This document shows, in pieces, positions 1 to 7,608 of a stretch of 26,578 nucleotides of DNA; within the stretch, counting starts at the first letter, position 1, and each line of letters opens with the position of its first letter. The stretch comes from CAZGTQ01 sp964528575. Lineage in GTDB: Bacteria > Planctomycetota > UBA1135 > GCA-002686595. The notes beneath the pieces were generated by a model that saw only the letters and a list, made by a program, of their open reading frames with translations, did not search any database and was not told the origin of the DNA. The stretch lies in the NCBI GenBank assembly GCA_964528575.1, contig CAZGTQ010000393.1, positions 1 through 26,578 of the forward strand, in the 5' to 3' direction. The position numbers and the translations under genes are program-made.

Positions 1-222
1 ACGGCGCAGCGCGATCCACAGGGCGATCACGACGAGCGCGAGGCCGGCGACGATCGGCGCGAGCAGGAGGCCGACGAGGCCGACGCCCAGGAGCGCGAAT
101 GCGCTCACGCCGAGCACGACGGCCGTCCAAGGAAGGCGGGCGAGCCCGAAGCGGCTCAGGGGGCGGCGCGCGGGCGTTCGGCCGAGCGCCGGGTCGGTGC
201 GTTCACGTGTCGGCAGAGCCAT
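1..222 (-). CDS. Partial small membrane protein (N-terminus only)
   Basis: Reading leftward from ATG at 222-220 gives 74 codons without a stop up to the window edge, so the C-terminus lies outside. The first 30 or so residues are polar and rich in Arg and Pro. They are followed by a long hydrophobic stretch with small residues (starting WTAVVLGVSAFALLGVG and ending in Arg-Arg), long enough for one or two membrane spans. No family is recognised. It is divergent from the lipid kinase at 357, with a 134-bp gap holding a short tandem repeat. No Shine-Dalgarno sequence is seen before the ATG; the leader there is C-rich. The hydrophobic pattern in frame supports a real gene, but function cannot be stated. 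Confidence 0.55.
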   Translation of the reverse strand, partial: MALPTRERTDPALGRTPARRPLSRFGLARLPWTAVVLGVSAFALLGVGLVGLLLAPIVAGLALVVIALWIALRR

Positions 223-267
223 GTGGGGGGGCGCGCAACGGCCGTGCCGGCCCGGCGCTTGCACGGT

Positions 268-319
268 CGCGACAGGACGGCGCGACAGGACGGCGCGACA
301 GGACGGCGCGACAGGACGG
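268..319. repeat. Four perfect copies of a 13-bp tandem repeat
   Basis: The unit CGCGACAGGACGG occurs head to tail four times (268-280, 281-293, 294-306, 307-319), followed by degenerate GCGACAGAGG and GCGACAGATGG pieces that run to the start codon of the lipid kinase. The 13-nt unit is not a multiple of three, which argues against it being coding and supports the start at 357 rather than an upstream start. It sits between two divergent genes, so copy number could influence expression of either. Confidence 0.85.
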
Positions 320-356
320 GCGACAGAGGCAACAGCGCGGCCGGACGGTGCGACAG

Positions 357-1307
357 ATGGAGACAATCGGGCGAACGACGTTGCAGAGGCCGACCCGCAT
401 CGCGCTCTTGATCAACGGGCGGGCGACGCGGGCCGAGGGCGACCTCGGGGCGGCGCTCGAGGAGCTCGGGCGCGCGTTCGAGGTGCGCGTGACGCGCGTC
501 GACGAGCCGAGCGCGCTGCGCGAGCGCATCTCGGCCGCCGCGGCGGAAGCGGACTGGCTCGTCGTCGGCAGCGGCGACGGCACGCTCGGCCGTTCGGCGG
601 GGGCGCTGCTGAGCGCCGGCCGCCCGTTCGGCATCCTCCCGCTGGGCAATGCGAACGACCTCGCGCGCTCGCTCGGCATCCCGCTCGATCCGATCGAGGC
701 GTGCCGCGCGCTCGCGAACGCTCGGCCGCGGCGCATCGACGTGGGGCGCGTCAACGAGCACTATTTCTTCAATACGGCCACCCTCGGTGTGGGCACCGAC
801 GTCTCGAAGGAGATGAACGTGAGCGCCAAACGCCGCTGGGGACGGCTCAGCCACCTGCCGCGCCTGTGGCGCAGCCTGCGCGCGCGCCGGTCGTTCGGCG
901 TGCGGCTCGTCTGCGACGGACGCGAGCACCGCTTCCCCTCGGTCCACCTGACGATCGCGAACGGGCGCACGCACGGCGGCGGGCTCGTCGTCGCCGAGGA
1001 CGCGTTCATCGACGACGGCTGGCTCGACGTGTCGAACGTGCGGCCGGAGAGCCTGGCCAAGCTGATCGCGCTCGTGCCCGCGCTCGTCTTCGGGCGCAAG
1101 ACGAAGAGCCCGCACCTCGACCAGTTGCGCTGCCGCCGCGTCGAGGTGCACACGTCGCGGCGCCTGCCGATCGCGGCCGACGGCGACGTCGTCACGCAGA
1201 CGCCTGCGACGTTCGAGGTCCTGCCGGACGCCCTCGAGGTGCTCGTGCCGAGCGAGGAGGACGCGAAAGCGCTCGGACGCGGCAAAGACTCGACGCCGGC
1301 GCCGTGA
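357..1307 (+). CDS. YegS/BmrU-type lipid kinase (diacylglycerol kinase catalytic domain)
   Basis: The protein has 316 aa, close to the usual length of bacterial YegS/DgkB-like lipid kinases. These phosphorylate diacylglycerol or a related lipid with ATP at the inner membrane face. The nucleotide-binding motif is GSGDGT at about residues 71-76, with Ser in place of the first Gly of the usual GGDGT. PLGNAND follows at 95-101 (usual form PLGTGND), then FFNTATLGVGTDVS and near the C-terminus ADGD followed by TPATFEVLPDALEVLVP, all family landmarks. The start at ATG 357 was chosen because the Rossmann-like strand (PTRIALLINGRA) begins 12 residues later and the region upstream is a 13-bp tandem repeat. 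No Shine-Dalgarno sequence is visible. The exact lipid substrate cannot be read from the sequence. Confidence 0.88.
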   Translation: METIGRTTLQRPTRIALLINGRATRAEGDLGAALEELGRAFEVRVTRVDEPSALRERISAAAAEADWLVVGSGDGTLGRSAGALLSAGRPFGILPLGNANDLARSLGIPLDPIEACRALANARPRRIDVGRVNEHYFFNTATLGVGTDVSKEMNVSAKRRWGRLSHLPRLWRSLRARRSFGVRLVCDGREHRFPSVHLTIANGRTHGGGLVVAEDAFIDDGWLDVSNVRPESLAKLIALVPALVFGRKTKSPHLDQLRCRRVEVHTSRRLPIAADGDVVTQTPATFEVLPDALEVLVPSEEDAKALGRGKDSTPAP

Positions 1308-1347
1308 CGCGCCGAGAGCTCGCTTCCGCGGGACGGGCGGACATCGC

Positions 1348-1353
1348 TATCTT
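1348..1353 (+). promoter_or_regulatory. Candidate -10 box TATCTT for dctQM
   Basis: TATCTT lies 9 nt before the DctQ start codon in an otherwise GC-rich gap of 55 nt. Transcription from it would begin within a few bases of the ATG, giving a leaderless or very short leader. No convincing -35 box is seen. The same TANNNT arrangement precedes several other genes in the window. Confidence 0.45.
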
Positions 1354-1362
1354 CCACGCGCG

Positions 1363-1962
1363 ATGCGCGCGGCGCTGCGGATCTCGTTCGCGATCGACCG
1401 GCTGAGCCGCCGGCTCGGGAAGCTCGTCGCGTGGCTCACGCTCGCGATGGTGCTGATCGGCGCGTTCAACGCCGTCGCGCGCTACTCCGACCGCTTCCTC
1501 GTGCAGCGCTTCGACGGGTTCGGCGGCCTCTCGTCGAACGCGTACGTCGAGGCGCAGTGGTACTTGTTCAGCCTCGTGTTCCTGCTCGCCGCGCCGTACG
1601 TCCTGCGCGCGAACCGGCACGTGCGCGTCGACGTGCTGTACGGCCGGCTGTCCGAGCGCGCGCAGGCGTGGATCGACCTCTTGGGCGGCGTCCTGTTCCT
1701 CGTCCCGTTCTGCGTGTTCGCGCTGTGGACGAGCCTGCCGTACGTCGTCGACTCGTGGGAGGTGCGCGAGGGCTCGCCGGACCCGGGCGGGCTCGCGCGC
1801 TATCCGATCAAGAGCGCGATCCTCGTCGCGTTCGCGCTGCTCGGGCTCCAGGGCGTGTCGGAGACGATCAAGCGCGTCGCACTCCTGCGCGGAATGAGCG
1901 CGAGCGAGGTGGGGCTCGTCGAGCCGGACGAGAGACCGAGCCGGGCAGGAGGCGGAGCATGA
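1363..1962 (+). CDS. dctQ: TRAP transporter small permease subunit (DctQ family)
   Basis: The protein has 199 aa with four predicted membrane segments: about residues 22-40, 62-80, 103-122 and 147-165. The family pattern is clear. A first helix ends in NAVARY, a WYLFSLVFLLAA helix follows, then the signature region RANRHVRVDVLYGRLS, and two more helices. DctQ is the small membrane subunit that pairs with DctM in Na+-driven uptake of organic acids using a periplasmic binding protein. It overlaps the downstream dctM by four bases (ATGA), so the two are translationally coupled. No binding-protein gene adjoins; the only DctP-type protein in the window is at 18859-17681 on the other strand. The substrate is unknown; the subunit type resembles the mannitol/chloroaromatic/2-oxoacid subgroup. 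Confidence 0.9.
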   Translation: MRAALRISFAIDRLSRRLGKLVAWLTLAMVLIGAFNAVARYSDRFLVQRFDGFGGLSSNAYVEAQWYLFSLVFLLAAPYVLRANRHVRVDVLYGRLSERAQAWIDLLGGVLFLVPFCVFALWTSLPYVVDSWEVREGSPDPGGLARYPIKSAILVAFALLGLQGVSETIKRVALLRGMSASEVGLVEPDERPSRAGGGA

Positions 1963-3293
1963 GCGGCGACTGGATCGGGCCGCTGATGTTCGTCGTCGTC
2001 TTCGCGTTCATCTTCGTCGGCTACCCGGTCGCGTTCTCGCTGGGCGGCACGGCGCTGATCTTCGCGTTCCTCGGCGTCGTGCTCGGCTACTTCGACTGGG
2101 CGTTCCTCGGCAACTTTCCCGTGCGCGTGTTCGGCGTGATGGCGAACCAGGTGCTGCTCGCGGTGCCGTTCTTCATCTTCATGGGGACGATGCTCGAGCG
2201 CTCGCGGCTCGCCGAGGACCTGCTGCGCACGATCGGGCTGCTCTTCGGCCCGATGCGCGGCGGCATCGCGCTCGCCGTCGTCCTCGTCGGCACGCTGCTC
2301 GCGGCCGCGACCGGCGTCGTCGGGGCGTCGGTCGTCGCGATGGGCATGATCTCGCTGCCCGTGATGCTGCGCTACGGGTACTCGGCGACGCTGTCCGCGG
2401 GCGTGATCGCCGCATCGGGCACGCTCGGCCAGATCGTGCCGCCGAGCGTCGTGCTCGTCGTGCTCGCCGACCAGCTCTCGATCAGCGTCGGCGACGCGTT
2501 CGTGGGAGCGCTCGTCCCGGGCCTGATGCTCGCGGCGCTGTTCGCGGTGTACGTGCTGATCGTCGCGTGGCTGCGGCCGCAAGCGGCGCCGGCGATTCCG
2601 CGGGCGGAGCGCGCCGCGGCGGGCGGCAAGCTCCTCGGCCAGGTCGCGCGCGCGATGGTCCCCCCGCTCGTGCTGATCCTGCTCGTGCTCGGGAGCATCT
2701 TCGCGGGCGTCGCGACGCCGACCGAGGCGGGCGCGTTGGGAGCGGTCGGAGCGATGGTGCTCGCGGCTCTCGCGCGCCGGCTCTCGCTCGTCGCCCTGCG
2801 CGGCACGATGCGCGAGACGATGCACCTGACGACGATGGTCGTGTTCCTGTTGATCGGCTCGACGGCGTTCGCGCTCGTCTTCCGCGGCCTGGGCGGCGAC
2901 CTGTGGATCGAGCACCTGTTGACGAACCTCCCGGGCGGCCGCATCGGGCTGCTCATCGTCGCGAACCTCGCGGTGTTCCTGCTCGGCTTCTTCATCGACT
3001 TCTTCGAGATCGCGTTCATCATCCTGCCGCTGATCGCGCCGGCCGCGCGCGCGCTCGGCATCGAGGACGAGCAGATGGTTTGGTTCGGCGTCATGATCGC
3101 CATGAACATGCAGACGTCGTTCCTGACGCCGCCGTTCGGGTTCTCGCTCTTCTACCTGCGCGGCGTGGCGCCCGAATCGATCCCGACGAGCGCGATCTAC
3201 CGCGGCGCGGTCCCGTTCATCGCGATCCAGCTCGTCGCGCTCGTGCTCGTGATCGTGTTCCCGGGGCTCGTCACGGGCCTCCTGGGCGATTAG
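1959..3293 (+). CDS. dctM: TRAP transporter large permease subunit (DctM family)
   Basis: The protein has 444 aa, typical for DctM, and is hydrophobic with about 12 membrane segments. Landmarks of the family are PVAFSLGGTALIFAFLG near residue 22, VPFFIFMGTMLERSRLAEDLL near 70, the repeated GTLGQIVPPSVVLVVLADQ around 150, a PTEAGALGAVGAM motif in the second half and MNMQTSFLTPPFGFSLFYLRG close to the C-terminus. The last motif is characteristic of the subgroup that works with TakP-like binding proteins. DctM forms the Na+-coupled elevator-type transport pathway in the inner membrane. Start ATG 1959 overlaps the dctQ stop. Its own TAG stop overlaps the TAA stop of the convergent XRE regulator gene by bases 3290-3293. 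The substrate is inferred, not seen; a 2-oxo acid or similar monocarboxylate is plausible. Confidence 0.93.
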   Translation: MSGDWIGPLMFVVVFAFIFVGYPVAFSLGGTALIFAFLGVVLGYFDWAFLGNFPVRVFGVMANQVLLAVPFFIFMGTMLERSRLAEDLLRTIGLLFGPMRGGIALAVVLVGTLLAAATGVVGASVVAMGMISLPVMLRYGYSATLSAGVIAASGTLGQIVPPSVVLVVLADQLSISVGDAFVGALVPGLMLAALFAVYVLIVAWLRPQAAPAIPRAERAAAGGKLLGQVARAMVPPLVLILLVLGSIFAGVATPTEAGALGAVGAMVLAALARRLSLVALRGTMRETMHLTTMVVFLLIGSTAFALVFRGLGGDLWIEHLLTNLPGGRIGLLIVANLAVFLLGFFIDFFEIAFIILPLIAPAARALGIEDEQMVWFGVMIAMNMQTSFLTPPFGFSLFYLRGVAPESIPTSAIYRGAVPFIAIQLVALVLVIVFPGLVTGLLGD

Positions 3294-3517
3294 CGCGGCC
3301 GACGGATCCGCTCGCCCGGCCGGTGTCGCAACAGGTCGCCCGGCTGGCACTCGAGCTCGCGACAAATCGCGTCGAGCGTCTCGAGCCGGATCGCGCGCGC
3401 CCGGTTGCGCTTGAGGATCGACAGGTTCGCGATCGTGATTCCGACGCGTCGCGCGAGCTCGGTGAGCGTCATCCCGCGCTCGGCGAGCAGCTCGTCCAGG
3501 CGGATCTCGATCGTCAT
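3290..3517 (-). CDS. Small XRE/Cro-type HTH transcriptional regulator
   Basis: The protein has 75 aa and is almost entirely a Cro/C1-type helix-turn-helix. The DNA-binding helices are TLTELARRVG (about 17-26) and TIANLSILKRNRAR (about 28-41), followed by RLETLDAICRELECQPGDLL. This compact form resembles the YozG-like regulators that are routinely encoded beside DUF2975 membrane proteins. The gene starts 5 nt downstream of the DUF2975 stop and must share its transcript. A near-perfect palindrome overlapping the operon's probable -10 box (4217-4245) is the obvious candidate operator, making autoregulation likely. That link is inference. The stop codon overlaps the stop of dctM on the other strand. 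Confidence 0.9.
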   Translation of the reverse strand: MTIEIRLDELLAERGMTLTELARRVGITIANLSILKRNRARAIRLETLDAICRELECQPGDLLRHRPGERIRRPR

Positions 3518-3522
3518 GCGCG

Positions 3523-4167
3523 TCAGACGGTGAGCGACGATTCGCGGTGCAGCTCGGCTCCGCGGCGGAACACCTCGGCGAGGAGCAGCAGGAGCGCGGC
3601 GACGAACCAGGGGAGCAGATCGCTGAGATCACGCCCTTGCTCCGGCCCACGAACCGCCGCCCCGTCGATCACGAGGTCGGCGAGGAGCCGGCGCGACAGC
3701 AGACCGTGCTGAGCGCGGTCCAGGACGTCGAGCACGACGAGCGCCAGCGCGATCGCCCGCATCCGCCCGGCGTTGGCTGGATCGAACGGGTCGCCGCGCC
3801 GCAACGAGCGCACGATGCGCAGGAGCGCGTGGAGGAGCACGAGCAGAGCGGTCAGCCAGAGCACGACGAAGAGGCTCGACCAGCGCTCGAGCGCCGCGGG
3901 CACCTCCTCCGGCGTCAGCGTCGCCTCGAAGTCGGACAGCTCGGCCGCTCCTCCGCTCCAGTGGACCGAGTAGGCGTCCGGCGGCGGCGAGAAGCGAACG
4001 CGGAGCGAGATCGCCGGCTCGAACCACCCCGTGATCGCGGCGACTGCGACGAACGGTACGCCCACCCATAGGAAGACCAGCAGGAACCGGAGCACCGACT
4101 CGATTCCAATCACGACGACACGGCGCCAGCCGCGCTCCTCGTTCCGCCTTGCCCGGTCCACGATCAC
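3523..4167 (-). CDS. DUF2975 membrane protein
   Basis: The protein has 214 aa with four membrane segments: about residues 22-44, 97-120, 136-152 and 186-203. Hallmarks of DUF2975 are the central SLRRGDPFDPANAGRMR motif after the second helix and the C-terminal LLLLAEVFRRGAELHRE followed by SSLTV. The biochemical role of the family is unknown, but the pairing with a downstream small XRE regulator is widely seen and is present here with a 5-nt gap. The start is GTG at 4167-4165; GTG at 4161 is an alternative, and no ATG is available in frame upstream. The first periplasmic loop is long (about 50 residues, acidic) and could be a sensing region. This is a probable membrane-sensor and repressor pair, by inference. 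Confidence 0.85.
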   Translation of the reverse strand: MIVDRARRNEERGWRRVVVIGIESVLRFLLVFLWVGVPFVAVAAITGWFEPAISLRVRFSPPPDAYSVHWSGGAAELSDFEATLTPEEVPAALERWSSLFVVLWLTALLVLLHALLRIVRSLRRGDPFDPANAGRMRAIALALVVLDVLDRAQHGLLSRRLLADLVIDGAAVRGPEQGRDLSDLLPWFVAALLLLLAEVFRRGAELHRESSLTV

Positions 4168-4216
4168 GCGGTCAGCGCCGCCCCGCGCGCCGACGCTCTG
4201 TCCGCTCGTCCTCCAT

Positions 4217-4245
4217 ATCGAACCTCGATGTTATCGAGATTCGAT
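4217..4245 (-). promoter_or_regulatory. Palindromic operator overlapping a -10 box, upstream of the DUF2975/XRE operon
   Basis: Two 13-nt arms, ATCGAACCTCGAT (4217-4229) and ATCGAGATTCGAT (4233-4245), are inverted repeats matching at 12 of 13 positions around a 3-nt spacer. On the minus strand the centre reads TAACAT (4233-4228), a good -10 hexamer, which puts the probable transcription start near 4221 and gives a leader of about 54 nt to the GTG at 4167. The stretch is clearly less GC-rich than its surroundings. An XRE protein encoded in the same operon is the most likely ligand, but this is not shown by the sequence. Confidence 0.65.
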
Positions 4246-4325
4246 GCGCCCGCAAGGCCCGAGATTCCGAGCCTTCGGCGCGTTCGTCCCCCGCGCGCGG
4301 CGCACTGTCTTTCCCTGGTCGGCCA

Positions 4326-4331
4326 TAGAAT
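4326..4331 (+). promoter_or_regulatory. Candidate -10 box TAGAAT for the kelch gene
   Basis: TAGAAT lies 50 nt before the kelch start. Unlike most promoters proposed here it would give a normal leader, and that gene also has a clear Shine-Dalgarno sequence (GGAGG at 4370-4374, 7 nt from the ATG). No strong -35 element is seen. Confidence 0.35.
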
Positions 4332-4381
4332 CGGAGAGCGCTCGGCCCGCTCCCCCCCCAACGACACTCGGAGGTCCGGCG

Positions 4382-5935
4382 ATGCTGTGCATGCTCGCCC
4401 TCGCGCTCGCTCCCCAGCTCGATCAGACGTGGTCCAACGGCGTCCTCGGGTCCCAGCTCGACGTCGCGCTCCAGGGCGACGCGGGCGACTTCGTCCTGTG
4501 GCTGCCCTCGTTCGGGCCTGGCCCGACGCCGCTGTCTGCGATCGAGCCGGCCGATCCGCGCGTCCTCGACGTCGGGCTCGACGCCCTGCCGTACCTGCAG
4601 GTCGCGCTGCTGAACGGCAACGGAGCGGCGAGCCTGACGCTGCCGCTCCCCGCGCTCGCCCCGCTCTCGGGCCTCGAGTTGCACGCGCAGGCGGTGAGCG
4701 TCGGCCCGCTCCCGCCGCAGAGCCCGCTGTTCGAGGAGCTCTCGAACGCGATCCGCTTCACGCTCGCCGCCCCGCGCGAGTTCCACCGCACGCCGGGCGA
4801 CATGCTCGCGCCGCGGCGCATGCACACGGCGACGCGATTGCCGGACGGCTCGGTGCTGCTCGCCGGCGGCGAGGTACCGGCCGCGGCGCCGGGCGTGTGG
4901 GTCGTGATCGATGCGACCGAGCGGTTCGACCCGCTGCGCCAGGAGTTCATCCCGAGCCCGCTCATGCCCGAGAGGCGCTCGCGCCACACGGCGACGCAGC
5001 TCGCCGACGGGCGCGTGTTGCTCCTCGGCGGGATCGGCCCGAGCGGAGCGCCGCTCGCCAGCGCGACGATCTACGATCCCGCCACGGACACGTTCACCTC
5101 GGTCGCGCCGATGTCGACGGCGCGCGTGCACCACCAGGCGGTGCTGCTCGCGGACGGCCGCGTCTTCGTATCGGGCGGCACGGCGGGCCCGTACACGGCG
5201 TCGCACTCGCGCGGCTACCCGGCGAGCTTCGGCGCGAGCTCCCCGCTCGCCTCGACCGAGCTCTTCAGCCCGACGGGCGGCGCGTGGGTCCCGGGCCCGT
5301 CGCTCCCCTCGCCGCGCTTCCTGCACCAGGCGACGCGGATCGGGGCGTTGCGCGTGCTCGTCACCGGCGGCCTCGAGCCGTCGGGCCCGACCGTCGCCGC
5401 GACCGCGTCCGCGTCGATCTTCGACGGGGCCTCGCTCGCGATCACCCCGACGACGTCGATGCCGAGCGCGCGCGCGTTCCACGGATCGGTGCCGCGAGCG
5501 AGCGGAGGCGCGTTCATCACGGGCGGCGGAACGGTTGCGACGATGCCGGCGCTCGTCGTCGACGGAACGAGCCAGGCGGCGATCGTCTACGACGTCCCGA
5601 GCATGGCCTGGGGCCTCGTCGGCAACACGCCGATCCTGCTCATGAGCCCGCGCATCCACTGCATCCCGCTCGACAACGGCTGCTTCCGCTACATCGCGAG
5701 CGACTGCCCCGACCGCGACGTCCGCGCCCCGTTGGCGTCCCCGTTCGCGTCGGTCGACTCGTGGATCGATTGCTCGGGCATGCCGATGCTGAACGACCCG
5801 TTCGGCCGCACCGCGCTCCTCGTGGAGGGCCACGAATCGACGATCCTCGACGGCGACCGGATGCTCATCTCGGGCGCGTCGACGGCAGCGGACACGAGCA
5901 TCGTGCCGTCGGCGGAGATCCTGACGTTGCCGTAG
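4382..5935 (+). CDS. Secreted kelch-repeat beta-propeller protein
   Basis: The protein has 517 aa. A short hydrophobic leader (MLCMLALALA) suggests export. Residues about 20-140 form an accessory beta domain ending in LSNAIRFTL, a pattern that recurs in planctomycete secreted proteins. From about residue 140 kelch repeats follow with the unit R-x-x-H-x-A-T-x-L-x-D-G-x-V-L-x-x-G-G, for example MHTATRLPDGSVLLAGG, RHTATQLADGRVLLLGG and HHQAVLLADGRVFVSGG, with further diverged blades behind. The C-terminus has several cysteines (IHCIP, NGCF, SDCPD, DCSG) that could form disulfides. No galactose-oxidase copper ligands were identified, so an enzyme function should not be assumed. The start is fixed by GGAGG 7 nt upstream, one of the few strong Shine-Dalgarno sites in the window. 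Confidence 0.85.
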   Translation: MLCMLALALAPQLDQTWSNGVLGSQLDVALQGDAGDFVLWLPSFGPGPTPLSAIEPADPRVLDVGLDALPYLQVALLNGNGAASLTLPLPALAPLSGLELHAQAVSVGPLPPQSPLFEELSNAIRFTLAAPREFHRTPGDMLAPRRMHTATRLPDGSVLLAGGEVPAAAPGVWVVIDATERFDPLRQEFIPSPLMPERRSRHTATQLADGRVLLLGGIGPSGAPLASATIYDPATDTFTSVAPMSTARVHHQAVLLADGRVFVSGGTAGPYTASHSRGYPASFGASSPLASTELFSPTGGAWVPGPSLPSPRFLHQATRIGALRVLVTGGLEPSGPTVAATASASIFDGASLAITPTTSMPSARAFHGSVPRASGGAFITGGGTVATMPALVVDGTSQAAIVYDVPSMAWGLVGNTPILLMSPRIHCIPLDNGCFRYIASDCPDRDVRAPLASPFASVDSWIDCSGMPMLNDPFGRTALLVEGHESTILDGDRMLISGASTAADTSIVPSAEILTLP

Positions 5936-5953
5936 AGCGCTGCGCTCACGGCA
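5928..5953. terminator. Hairpin spanning both stop codons of convergent genes
   Basis: TGCCGT (5928-5933) pairs perfectly with ACGGCA (5948-5953), with an inner AGC/GCT continuation. The hairpin contains the TAG of the kelch gene and the TCA (reverse TGA) of the convergent propeller gene A. There is no T-run, so it could be a weak bidirectional terminator or a transcript-end stabiliser. In such a GC-rich context a hairpin of this size alone is modest evidence. Confidence 0.35.
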
Positions 5954-7604
5954 GCGCGAAGTGGTGCAGCACCCGCGAGCCGCGGTCGAGACTGAGCAGC
6001 CGCTCGCCGTCCGCGGAGAGCCCGTGCGTCCAGCTCGAGCGCGCGCGCGCGCCGGGCACCGTGTGAGCGCGAACCTCGCCGGTCGCGCGGTGCACGAGCA
6101 GAACCGCAGCGCCGACGGACGACGCGACGAGCCACGTGTGTCCGACGTGCACGCGGTGCATCCAGTCGGAGAGCGCGTGCGTGGCGAGCGGCTCACCGGA
6201 CGCGGACCAGAGGGCGACGGCGTCCCGGTCGAGAACCGCCAGCGTCCCGTCGGGGCCGAACGACACGTCCTGAACGGACCGCAGCCAGCGGCGGTCGGGC
6301 CGTCGCGCGAGCCGCTCGAGCTTCGCTCCGCCCGCATCGCGCCGGACGAGCTCGATCCGATCCCACGTCCACGCGCCCCCGCCGCCCGGAACGAAGACGA
6401 TGTCGTCGTGCTCGCGGTACCCGAGCCACCGACCGCCTGCGTCCCACACGAGAGAGCGATCGCTCCGAGCGCCGACCCAGATCGTTCCGTCGGGTCCGTG
6501 CACGATCCTGCCGATGCGGTCGGCGAGCTCGGCGTCCTGCGCCTCGGACGCGCCGACGAAGAGCCGCACACCCTCGTCCGTCCACGCGTGCAGCGCGGCG
6601 GTCCGCATGTCCTGCACGTACACGCGACCGGCGAAGATCCCCGTTGCGCCCAGCTCCCCCAGGGCCGCGGCGCCGTCGAGCTCGACCACGCTCCGCGACG
6701 CGAGAGCGATCGGTTGCGGCGCCGGCGCCTTCTCGACGAGCGGGGGAGACCACGTGCCTCGTCTCAGCTCCTCGATGCGCCAGCCCGGGGCCGCATCGGT
6801 GTCGGGCTCCGCGCGGAGCTCGACACGCTCCGCGTCGCGCGCAAGCCAGATTCGGAAGACGCCATCGGCGTCGACCGAGCTCGCGTGCTCGTTCGAGGCG
6901 ACGCCGAGATCCGGCCCGAGCGGCGCAGCGCGACTCCAGACGATCGCGTCGTCCTGGTCGAGGAGCAAAAACAGGTCGAGATCGTTCGGGGCGTCGAAGA
7001 CGTGCCCGTGGACGAGCGTGAGCCCCGTCCCCGGAAGCGCCCGCGCGCTCTGTACGTACGCGCTGCCTTCCTCGCTCGACGAGAGCAGGTGCGAGGCGAC
7101 GAGCGCGTCGAGCCGCTCGCCCGTCGACAGACGGTAGCGCCACCAGACTTCGGTCCCGTCGTCGACCGATTCGTCGTACACGCGGACGACGAACCTGTCG
7201 CTCGTGCCGTCGACGACGAGATCGTGCGGTCGCGGACTGTCGGACGTGCAGAAGTACATGCTGCTCACGCGCGCGGTCCGCTCGTCGAGCACGAGCTCTC
7301 CGTCGGGCTCCAGGACCGCGACGACGAGCTCGCCACCGTACCGATCCCCGGCCGTGAGCGCGAAGCCGACCGCGAAGCCGGAGTCCGTGACGGCCGCCTC
7401 GCGCAGCGTGAACGGGAGCTCGCGCTCCCAGACCACGTCACCGTCGCGCGTCAGCCGGCACTGCGACGACCCGGCGCCGTCGCGGGCGCTCGGGTCGACG
7501 TGGAGCACGAACGCACCGCTCGGCGAGACGTGGCCGATCGGATCGAGCACCGTCTCGTCGAGCGGCCACTGGAGCGCGACCGCGAGCAGGATCGTCGTGA
7601 GCAT
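5946..7604 (-). CDS. Paralog A: secreted repeat protein with N and C modules
   Basis: The protein has 552 aa with a short hydrophobic leader (MLTTILLAVALQ). It has no recognised family name. Residues 1 to about 315 match the N module of paralog C (LDPIGHVSPSGAFVLHVDPS against IDPAEHASPSGACMLLVDPS, then LTRDGD, FTLREAAVTD, RYRLSTGE). After VVELDGAAALGELG it jumps to the shared C module (GRVYVQDMRTAALHAWTDEG, GPDGTIWVGA, FGPDGTLAVLDRDAVALW, STHGLSADGERLL-like end). The middle module of C is absent, so A looks like an internal-deletion derivative. The GPDGTIWVG and ADGERLL-type repeats suggest a beta-propeller. It starts 4 nt after the stop of paralog B and is the last gene of the operon, ending convergent to the kelch gene. 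Confidence 0.8.
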   Translation of the reverse strand: MLTTILLAVALQWPLDETVLDPIGHVSPSGAFVLHVDPSARDGAGSSQCRLTRDGDVVWERELPFTLREAAVTDSGFAVGFALTAGDRYGGELVVAVLEPDGELVLDERTARVSSMYFCTSDSPRPHDLVVDGTSDRFVVRVYDESVDDGTEVWWRYRLSTGERLDALVASHLLSSSEEGSAYVQSARALPGTGLTLVHGHVFDAPNDLDLFLLLDQDDAIVWSRAAPLGPDLGVASNEHASSVDADGVFRIWLARDAERVELRAEPDTDAAPGWRIEELRRGTWSPPLVEKAPAPQPIALASRSVVELDGAAALGELGATGIFAGRVYVQDMRTAALHAWTDEGVRLFVGASEAQDAELADRIGRIVHGPDGTIWVGARSDRSLVWDAGGRWLGYREHDDIVFVPGGGGAWTWDRIELVRRDAGGAKLERLARRPDRRWLRSVQDVSFGPDGTLAVLDRDAVALWSASGEPLATHALSDWMHRVHVGHTWLVASSVGAAVLLVHRATGEVRAHTVPGARARSSWTHGLSADGERLLSLDRGSRVLHHFALP

Positions 7605-7608
7605 GGGT

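Noticed and set aside
268..319. CRISPR-like array
   Set aside because: Units are 13 bp with no spacers and there are no cas genes.
99..356. N-terminal extension of the lipid kinase by 86 residues
   Set aside because: It is Arg/Gly-rich, runs through a 13-bp tandem repeat and overlaps the opposite membrane-protein start; the catalytic domain begins just after ATG 357.
3284..3317. GGGCGA/TCGCCC inverted repeat near the dctM stop as a terminator
   Set aside because: The loop is 22 nt, the stem is 6 bp and such pairings are frequent at this GC content; it also lies inside the XRE coding region.
4172..4216. 14-codon upstream ORF (ATG to TGA) in the DUF2975 leader
   Set aside because: Arg-rich, no ribosome binding site, and without comparative support it is indistinguishable from chance.
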